NCBI RefSeq assembly: GCF_000524195.1
Contig: NW_020170409.1
Coordinates: 485,004-549,003, forward strand
Direction: 5' to 3'
Length of the DNA stretch: 64,000 nucleotides
Source of the DNA: Echinococcus granulosus
Taxonomy: Eukaryota > Platyhelminthes > Cestoda > Cyclophyllidea > Taeniidae
This document shows positions 57,212 through 64,000 of this stretch, piece by piece (the first letter of the stretch is position 1; every line of letters starts with the position of its first letter). Both the position numbers and the translations under genes were made by a program. The notes beneath the pieces were generated by a model. The model searched no databases. It saw only the letters and a list, made by a program, of their open reading frames with translations, and was not told where the DNA came from.

Positions 57212-59292
57212 GGTGACAATCTCTGCGACTTGTTAAATCGCGATTTCTATGACCGAATGAGGCATTTGTTTTAGTAAATAATAACAGACCCGCGGGACCT
57301 AAACAATAATAATGATGATTATGTGGTTCTGACGTGTCAACAAAGTGATCTAATTTTTGCCACTTATCTGATTTACATGAAAGTAATACATTTCTGACAG
57401 CAGAAAATAAGGGAGCTGAGCGGATATGAAATTATAAACATAACGCATCATCGAAACATGTTCATGCTAACGCCATATCTGCTTACTCTAGTAAAGATGC
57501 GTCTACCTCATGCAGTGGTCGTGTAAATAGGAATCTCAACTGTTTTAAGGACCGGCCACAATCATAAAGGGTGTTATTTTTTCCAAAAAGTGCTGATTAC
57601 TTGCATAGTGTGAAGATATCCCACTTCCAACAAAGAACCATGGCCCCTCGCACCAGCTCTGATTGCACTCCGCTTAAAGATGTGAAGGGTTGAATTAATT
57701 ATTATCCCACTTCCGGCCCCTCCTTTAGACTGTCATTTTACTTGGCATCAGGCCGTCACCTCATACACACACGCACCCACGCATCATCCTGAGAAGGGTT
57801 TAAATGACAAGATGCTTGCATCTGGGCCAGTGGAGAGGACCGCTGGACTCCCGTTGTTGGACGACAGGATTCTCAAGCCTTAACCGCCCTTTCTTCCTCC
57901 TTGGGAAAAATGAAACTAATTTTTGGATGTCAGCTGTGAATTATATCTCGGGTGACGACGCGCTACACTTTCAATCCCAAGACTTACGAAACACTTCCTA
58001 CTTTGAGATTTTAAAAGCTCATTTTCTAAAATTGCCTCCCATCAAGCTTGTTTCGTTTGTCGAACGCATTATCCTTGGGCATAAAAACAAAAAATTAATG
58101 CGTGATTGTGGAGGTCGACATGGATGCAGTCATGATCCTTTCAATCAAATGATCCTAAAGTCAATAAGACCTCCACAATCTTCAAAGGAGACAAATTATC
58201 TCAAGTTGATGTCTAATAGGTGCACCATTTCGCCTGGAAAGCGAGCCATTTGAATTACGCGACTCCCCTGAACTCTGGTGCTTTTGAATCGCTTCCTTTA
58301 CATAATAGAGGACGTGCGTCTGACGATTGGGTCTACGCCACGGCCTGATTCTCCCAATCCTATAGTGTTATACTACCCATTGAATTTACGGGAAGAACCA
58401 AGTTGGTAAGAGTAAAAAATAAGTATGTTGGTGTATTCGCTTTGTCAATCAAGCCGCCAAAACTTTCTCCTCTCTCCAATAGGATGGTTTTAAGTCGTGG
58501 CGATTATGGCTTTGTAACAGTCTTCACACCACTACTTGGTGTTGTAGTCATGCTTCCAGGTAAACCTCTGAGCAGGTTTAAGTTTAAGAGACACAGGGAA
58601 GAGAATATTACGGGCAGCAGTACTGCGGGAATATTTCATCTGGGAAGAACCGTATTACTTGTACATCCGACTGATGGATGGTTTTATACATCAAGCACTC
58701 CACTCAAACCACGCTTCGAAATGTCTTCACCTCACCCTATCTGCAATAATTGGTTCTCAAACATAGAAAGCTGTTTGGGATGATAATGTCTCAGAATGAT
58801 GCCACTGTTTGGGAACAGCATGAGAAATCGCCTAATATTCAAAGGGATCCAACCTTGGAGATGCTGTCGTTGGTGGCTAAGGCGTCAGAAGTAGCAGACA
58901 ATTTTAATGATTATCTCGATTTGACCAAATGGAAGTAAATATGTCATCTACAAAAAATTTGTATTCCGTTAACAATTCTAGTTCCCAGGTAGCTGATGTA
59001 ATACGCATATCCGCCGATATACGGTCTACACCCAACCATTTTGAGCCTCTGCATAAAGTCTTAATTGGGTGGGTTATGAGCAATAAAAAAGTCTATGCTC
59101 CTCCCATTATGGGCTTGATATTGTGAAACAAAAAAACAAATTTGCTCCAGCACATCGAGGAAATAGCAGTAAAGGCGATTTAACCATATTTATAAAACTG
59201 TCCCGAGTAACGCCCCAATTAGAGTCATTAAGAAGCAGTGAATTGCCTGAATTTAGAATTAGACAAAAGAAGATTTGAGCATTTTTTGGATA

Positions 59293-59341
59293 AGGAGGAG
59301 GAGGAGGAGGAGGAGGAGGACAAGGAGGAGGGGGAAGAGGA
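59293..59341 (+). repeat. (AGG)n microsatellite, partly degenerate
   Basis: About nine pure AGG units, then imperfect ones. The run of glutamates read across it is a product of the repeat. Confidence 0.9.
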
Positions 59342-59698
59342 GAACACCGTTGTCTTTAGGCTAAATGGATGTTATGCTTGGCTTTTTTTCACTGCGCTTG
59401 TCACACATACACACACACCCAGAGGAGAAAAACTGGGCTGCTATGACAGCTGTCCAAAAGTCCTCTTTGTGTCTACGACAACAGAATGAGCAGCGCCTTT
59501 ATTTCGACATCGCTGCAGAGTTAACTAACCAGTGAAATTAATTTAGCAATCAGCAGCCCCCTATTTACGCTCGCCTGCATTCGTATGACGCGACTTTATG
59601 AGTTCTGATGAAAAATTGTTTCATATACGGAATTTAGCACTCTCTTGCGGAGCCCTTAAAGATGAGAATCTTGTCAATTTTAGGAGGCTGGGTGCTAC

Positions 59699-59884
59699 TG
59701 TAGTACGCTAATTGTCTGTTTTGGTAAAGGGCCACTTAGGAGGCTTTACCACATTACCTCAGCCCGGTGGCCAAGCTTTTTGGGCGTGTCAGTAGCTCCA
59801 TCCCCTATTGTAAGTGGAAAATGTATAGTCTCCCAGAGTATAAGGGTCTTTTTCTCGAATTTAGGAAAGTCTTGAGGAGCTACA
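59699..59884 (+). mobile_element. Solo LTR (186 bp) with perfect 5-bp target duplication
   Basis: The copy begins TGTAGTACGC and ends GGAGCTACA, giving the usual TG...CA ends. GCTAC flanks it on both sides (59694-59698 and 59885-59889), as expected of integrase-mediated insertion. Internal blocks are shared with the other LTRs in this window: GTTTTGGTAAAGGGCC near the start, a GGCC...CAGTAGC block in the middle, and a TTTAGGAAAGTCTTGAGG-like tail. No interior or second LTR follows, so recombination between LTRs probably removed them. It lies about 0.9 kb upstream of the NFU1 start codon in the same orientation. Confidence 0.85.
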
Positions 59885-60673
59885 GCTACCCTGAGTTTAG
59901 TATATTCAAGATCTAGAACTTGGACATTTTCGCAGTCCTCGTTTTCTTGTTCGAGCATGCTTTAAGTGAAAATGGATGATAGGATGCAGAGGCATCTAAC
60001 AGCCTAAAGTGTGCTGTTAACCACCAATCCATCTTTTGCCTATTTACTTGAAACACAAAGAAGGAAGATCGTTAAAACTAGTTACATGCGTCTTTGTCAA
60101 TCTTTTATTGACCATTATCGATAGCTATAATCTAAGAATTATAATAAAAAAAGCCTCAGTGAGACTAATCTATTAGCAGGCTACTAAAATCAAGACTAGT
60201 GATACAAATGCATAAAATTTCCTAGGCTGCACCATTTATAACTCTATGCTCATCTAAATCTATTCAATAGAGGAGGAAGATTGGTAGCATCGCATGCATT
60301 TTGTGAATTCACCTAAGATGCGTAAGTTTTACGATTATTATTTCCATGTAACTTAATTATGAGCTATCTTGGAGGCTGGAGTAAATTATTTTAAGATATT
60401 TACCGAGCATAGGACGCTCTTACACGGAGTCGAAATTTAAGGATTTATATGTGGATAAAAAATCAAAAAACTTTTACATCACAAGTGTGACAGTTTATGT
60501 CCCTATTTGTACATTAGTAGGGTAAGCGTGGTATTTTAGCTCTTCGTTTCCTATTATTAGGAAATTATGACATTTGTTTTTGCAATCAAAATAAAAAATA
60601 TGCGCTTCAACAAAAAAATTAAGATAAATATTATTTAGTTCATGGTAGTCGTGGCACTTCTGTTTTTTTTCAG
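59885..60673. promoter_or_regulatory. AT-rich NFU1 upstream region
   Basis: The sequence between the solo LTR and the NFU1 acceptor is AT-rich and has no open frame of interest. The NFU1 promoter must lie here or further upstream if a 5' UTR intron or spliced leader is used. I cannot place a core promoter from sequence. Confidence 0.4.
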
Positions 60674-60775
60674 TTCTGGAATCAGGACCTGCACCAGATT
60701 TCGTGAGCGAATTCTCCTCTCAAGGTTATCAGCTTATCGACTACCTGACCCAGCCTTTGGTACATATTAACCGGC
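60674..60775 (+). promoter_or_regulatory. NFU1: NFU1 5' untranslated segment behind a strong splice acceptor
   Basis: An eight-T run followed by CAG (60663-60673) is a good 3' splice site. The 102 nt from it to the NFU1 ATG contain no other ATG. This could be the acceptor of an intron in the 5' UTR, or a spliced-leader trans-splicing site, which is common in flatworms. Sequence alone cannot separate the two. The same exon is also open in other frames on both strands, which I take to be coincidental. Confidence 0.5.
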
Positions 60776-63158
60776 ATGTTCAATCTGTCGAGGAATCTTT
60801 TTAGGATTTCAAGGTCTCTACCCACCTGTCAAGGTGAGGATGCTTCCTCCGTGTTCTATTACTAATTAACCAAAGCATGGAGATCTCTCTTTATTCAATG
60901 GAGTGAGACACCAAACCCGAACAGTCGCAAATTTGTTCCAGGCACGTCTGTACTGGGCACTGGCACCATGGATTTTCAAACCAAAGAGAGCACGGTCATT
61001 TCCCCCTTGGCTAGGTAATTTGCACAATGTCATTCTTTCCCTACTTTTAGAAATCTCTTCCAAATCGCAGGTGTTGCGGGTGTTTTCCTTGGCCCCGATT
61101 TTGTGACCGTTACTAAAGCTACTGATGCCGACTGGGTTGTAATCAATCCCGACGTATTTGCTTGTTTGATGGACTTTTTCACTGCAGGAACTCCTGTTGT
61201 TAACGATGTTTATGAAGAAGGTTTGCCTCTTAGCGTCTTGTTTTCACATGCCTATGTTATCTAGTCGTTATACGCATAACCTATTTTTAAAGCCATTGGA
61301 ATAACTGTCTGAACTGTCACTTATTTCTCATATGAAGTATGTCAGTCATATGTGATGATCCCGATTTCAGGTAAAACGTTTGGCGTTTTACCTAAACACG
61401 TTAGAACAATTCGTTAACTAAATACAAACGTCACTGCATATATGCATTTAAAGTCTGTGGCATTACATGTTGCAAACTTTTTCCGGATTTGCCATGTTTA
61501 CAATTTCACTGCTGGACTGGTTTCAGTTTTACTTGGTGAACCAAAATTTTCCACCTAACGTTCCGTTTCGTTATTCGAGCATATAGTATTTCCGTACGAT
61601 GATGGATGGCAATCCTACTTTCATGTCGCCAGGATTCTTTTCGTTATGCTTATAAATACATACACCTTGGTTTTCTAGTGGCCAAACGACAAAATGGGTA
61701 GATTACAGACAAGCACTTAAATTTAACAAGCTTATATTCCGTTTCGGGCTCGAAATTTTTGCCTTTGCAAACAATTCTTGGACAATGAATCTTCGGTTTT
61801 GGCGTCTTTGTGGGTAGTTTCCTTTATTTATACCAAATGTTCTGGGTGCACTTGGATTGTCGATTAAGTCTATAATCACTTTAGAGTTATCCAGTACAGA
61901 ATTATTAGCTAGTATAAATACGTTTGACCATGTTTTGTTTTATCGTCTTCAGAGAATACACATCTTGCTGTTCTAACACAAAAATGCATCGTTCTTTTAG
62001 ATGTCGAAGAGGATGAAAACGAGGATTCAACTGTATCGATGATAAAGGAGCTCCTGGATAGTCGCATCAGGCCAACTGTTCAGGAGGACGGTGGTGATGT
62101 CATTTTCATCGTAAGTAATCTCAAATCGGAATAAGTAGCACCTCTTTGAGACCCCTCTTATCTGGTCTACTGACCATTTTGAGATAAAAGTACTATCTGA
62201 TGGAATTTGGAATTCTCTGACCGGATTTAAAAAGAGCTAATTTTAAAGTATTACCACGAGGGCGTTTGCGGCCTGCGAAAAGGGCGGATGATGTCTTTAA
62301 ACGGATTGATCACTAGCAGTCACGTCCTCACTTCTACAGAAACTTTCAGGTCAGTACACGACCCACACGTGAAAATAGCACTAGTACTTATAAAAGACCA
62401 AGCCAATCTGATATTGTCCTTCTCATGCTTACCAAGTAAATCGGTGTTCTTCTATCGCTACACCTACAAAGTATTACATTATCTTTACAGCACAACGATG
62501 GTAGAACCCTTAGACCTTTCTAAATGTGACTAAAAACGCTTTTTTGGTATGGCTGATGCGGTCGGAACTGTACCTGCCTTGCATTGGGATTGGTAGTTAA
62601 GATAATCAAAATACGCTCCTTTATCGCCACGTGCTTTATAAAAGCCACAACTGCTAATATTAATGTTAATTATTAATAGGAGGCGTAAATGAATGCAGTA
62701 ACAATGTTACTTTAACCAATTAAGCTATCCTAAGCTGTGACGAATCACATACTGACCTAAAATGGCGAAATTTTTGACAGTCTTTTAGTGTGGCACACTG
62801 AAGAGAACCAAAACTACGAAATTATGCATTTTTCGCACGAATGTGCAGTATTCTAGTGACTGACCAATGTCTTTCTCTTTTCACCTACCCACCCGCGGGG
62901 TGGATGCAGGACTTCAAAGACGGTGTGGTGTACCTGAAAATGCAGGGTTCCTGCACCAGCTGCCCCAGCTCTATAGTTACACTGAAGCACGGGGTGCAAA
63001 ACATGCTCCAATTCTACATTCCTGAAGTGGAATCCGTGGAACAGGTGGAAGACCCCGTCTCCCAGGAGGCCTTCGACAAGACTGAGGCTGCCATTTCTGC
63101 TGCCAATGAAGAGCAGGAGGGACAGTCTACTCCCACTTCCGGGAAGTTAGACCACTAG
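60776..63158 (+). CDS. NFU1: NFU1 iron-sulfur cluster scaffold/carrier, mitochondrial (5 coding exons)
   Basis: Coding exons, assembled by reading frame and GT-AG sites, are 60776-60833, 60876-61014, 61051-61220, 62001-62110 and 62910-63158. They total 726 nt, giving 241 residues plus a TAG stop; human NFU1 has about 254. Intron phases join without a break (1, 2, 1, 0). Residues 1-19 ([19 protein letters not shown]) are basic with no acidic residue, as expected of a mitochondrial targeting peptide. Residues about 24-122 form the Nfu N-terminal domain, with [21 protein letters not shown] and [11 protein letters not shown]. The C-terminal NifU-like domain starts near [20 protein letters not shown]. 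It carries the cluster-binding motif GSCTSCPSS (Cys174 and Cys177), followed by [10 protein letters not shown]. Known family role: a late-acting Fe-S carrier for mitochondrial 4Fe-4S enzymes such as lipoyl synthase. The ATG is the first after a strong acceptor at 60673 and has an in-frame TGA at 60746, which fixes the start. The GTTTGC donor of exon 3 is the weakest junction. Confidence 0.93.
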
Positions 63159-63746
63159 CAGTAGTCAAGCCTCCTCCCCCTGTGTATTTGTTTGGCCTAA
63201 CCTGTACGCCTCCATTGCATTCTCTTCTATTATTTACACCCACACAATCAGTTCCAGCGTACTTTTGATATTTCGTCTCCTTTTTACGTTATCGTTTGAA
63301 TAGTTATTTTGGCGCGATCCGCGCGGGACGATAGGAAGTCGAGGATTCGTCCATTTTTCGAATCGAGGCCCCAAAGTATCGGTAAAGCAGTCGAAAATAC
63401 TACACAAGTGGTCGGCGGGGTGTGTCAGTGTGTTGACTCGGTGGAACGAAGAAATTGAACTAGGAAATGGCGATCAGTGACAATTTGGAAGTCGTAGTGG
63501 GGTGAACGCTCCTATCACATGAAAGTGCGAGTTTGTGACGAGGTTTAAAGTGTGCCACCACTTCGAACGCGTTGAGCCGCGGATTACAAGCATCTAACAA
63601 TGTCCTGTAATCAGTACTTACAAAACCACTTCCCATTTAACCATCAAATAACAATACAAACTATTCACTGATATCAATCGTATCATATTGCCTTAATTTA
63701 AAAATTAGCATTATGTACAAGAACACAAATGCAGACACCATCAGTA
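63159..63746. other. Convergent 3' flanks of NFU1 and TUBE1
   Basis: About 588 bp separate the two stop codons and must hold both 3' UTRs. I see no canonical AATAAA near either stop. The NFU1 side is pyrimidine-rich and the TUBE1 side is AT-rich. No open frame here is convincing. Confidence 0.6.
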
Positions 63747-64000
63747 TCAATCAGCAATTTTGATTGTCGGCACATCACCGTTCTTCCCACAACTTGATGC
63801 ATCCAGGGAATTTGGGGCATTGAAGAACTCGTAGGCACCAATAAGGTTGTTTAGGCTTTCAGCAGCGCTCTCGAGAGCAGACGATGCCTCAAAGCCGGTG
63901 ACGGCAAGGTAGTGGTGGAGATGCGCCCTCTTGCGGAACAGTATGCGCAGACGGTTGAGCACCGAGGTGAATGGCACAGCAATGGCAGTGGAATTGGAGA
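63747..64000 (-). CDS. TUBE1: Tubulin epsilon chain, C-terminal end (partial, runs off the window)
   Basis: On the minus strand the frame is open from the window edge for 84 codons and stops with TGA at 63747-63749. The first codons read SNSTAIAVPFTSVLNR. The tail then has FRKRAHLHHYLAVTGFE, a helical ALESAAESLNNLIGAYEFF segment, and ends DVPTIKIAD. A C-terminal helix with basic residues, then His/Tyr and a G-F/M-E step, marks the tubulin superfamily. The AHLHHYL form and the short hydrophobic end after an acidic-Pro step match epsilon-tubulin. Alpha, beta and gamma chains instead have W-Y after the histidine and different tails. Epsilon-tubulin is needed for centriole triplet microtubules. 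The GTG at 63975-63977 is an internal valine, not a start. Upstream exons lie beyond the window. The gene converges on NFU1. Confidence 0.82.
   Translation of the reverse strand, partial: SNSTAIAVPFTSVLNRLRILFRKRAHLHHYLAVTGFEASSALESAAESLNNLIGAYEFFNAPNSLDASSCGKNGDVPTIKIAD

Larger units (their letters stand above)
48769..59698. other. Gene-poor tract with clustered open frames near its end
   Basis: Holds two palindrome copies, G-runs, a degenerate tandem repeat and an AGG microsatellite. The longest open frame of the window (57804-58253, 149 codons, plus) and three further plus-strand frames to 59126 lie here, but none is recognisable. Confidence 0.5.

Noticed and set aside
60660..60840. Antisense frame with a helix-like peptide opposite NFU1 exon 1
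   Set aside because: The plus-strand reading gives a targeting peptide whose phase joins exon 2 exactly; the antisense frame ends in a stop and has no good donor.
60903..61106. 67-codon plus-strand frame through NFU1 exon 2
   Set aside because: Wrong frame: the Nfu peptide ([13 protein letters not shown], then TMDF) is in another frame and uses the 36-bp intron that this frame reads through.
62288..62533. 81-codon plus frame between NFU1 exons 4 and 5
   Set aside because: It lies in an intron and has no similarity to Nfu; skipping it gives the conserved protein.
1..64000. tRNA genes, CRISPR arrays, bacterial operons, viral genes
   Set aside because: No T-loop-like GGTTCGA-TCC box in a tRNA context, no regularly spaced repeats, and no prokaryotic or viral coding organisation was found.

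Overview
This window is non-coding-rich eukaryotic nuclear DNA, most likely from a parasitic flatworm and probably a cestode. Both recognisable genes are animal-like and both lie in the last 3.3 kb. One of them carries introns of only 36 and 42 bp, a size class typical of tapeworm genes. The rest holds microsatellites, one 100-N assembly gap and a family of short non-coding LTR elements. I see no bacterial or viral gene organisation, no rRNA or tRNA gene and no CRISPR array. Assignment to a taeniid-like cestode is inference and would need a database search.

Layout. Positions 1 to about 60,670 form a gene-poor tract in which I cannot support any complete gene. Its clearest structure is a family of short LTR elements. 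There are three elements with both LTRs and a non-coding interior: 7,372-8,465 (minus), 25,382-26,422 (minus) and 47,794-48,768 (plus). There are also two solo LTRs: 3,145-3,342 and 59,699-59,884, the second flanked by a perfect 5-bp target duplication. Two of the elements share a 523-bp interior that looks far better conserved than their LTRs. Other items are a 13-bp perfect hairpin near 8.87 kb, three copies of a GTCAC...GTGAC palindrome, G-quadruplex-prone runs, a diverged dispersed repeat pair (27.6 and 40.0 kb), and simple repeats. A few open frames look slightly protein-like but are not identifiable.

Genes. NFU1, a mitochondrial iron-sulfur cluster carrier, is reconstructed as five coding exons on the plus strand (60,776-63,158, 241 residues). 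The reconstruction includes the targeting peptide, the Nfu N-terminal domain and the C-terminal NifU-like CxxC domain. Tail to tail with it on the minus strand is the 3' end of a tubulin gene, best matched to epsilon-tubulin (63,747 to the window end). The two genes are unrelated in function. Their stop codons are about 590 bp apart, in contrast to the roughly 60 kb of gene-poor sequence on the other side of NFU1.
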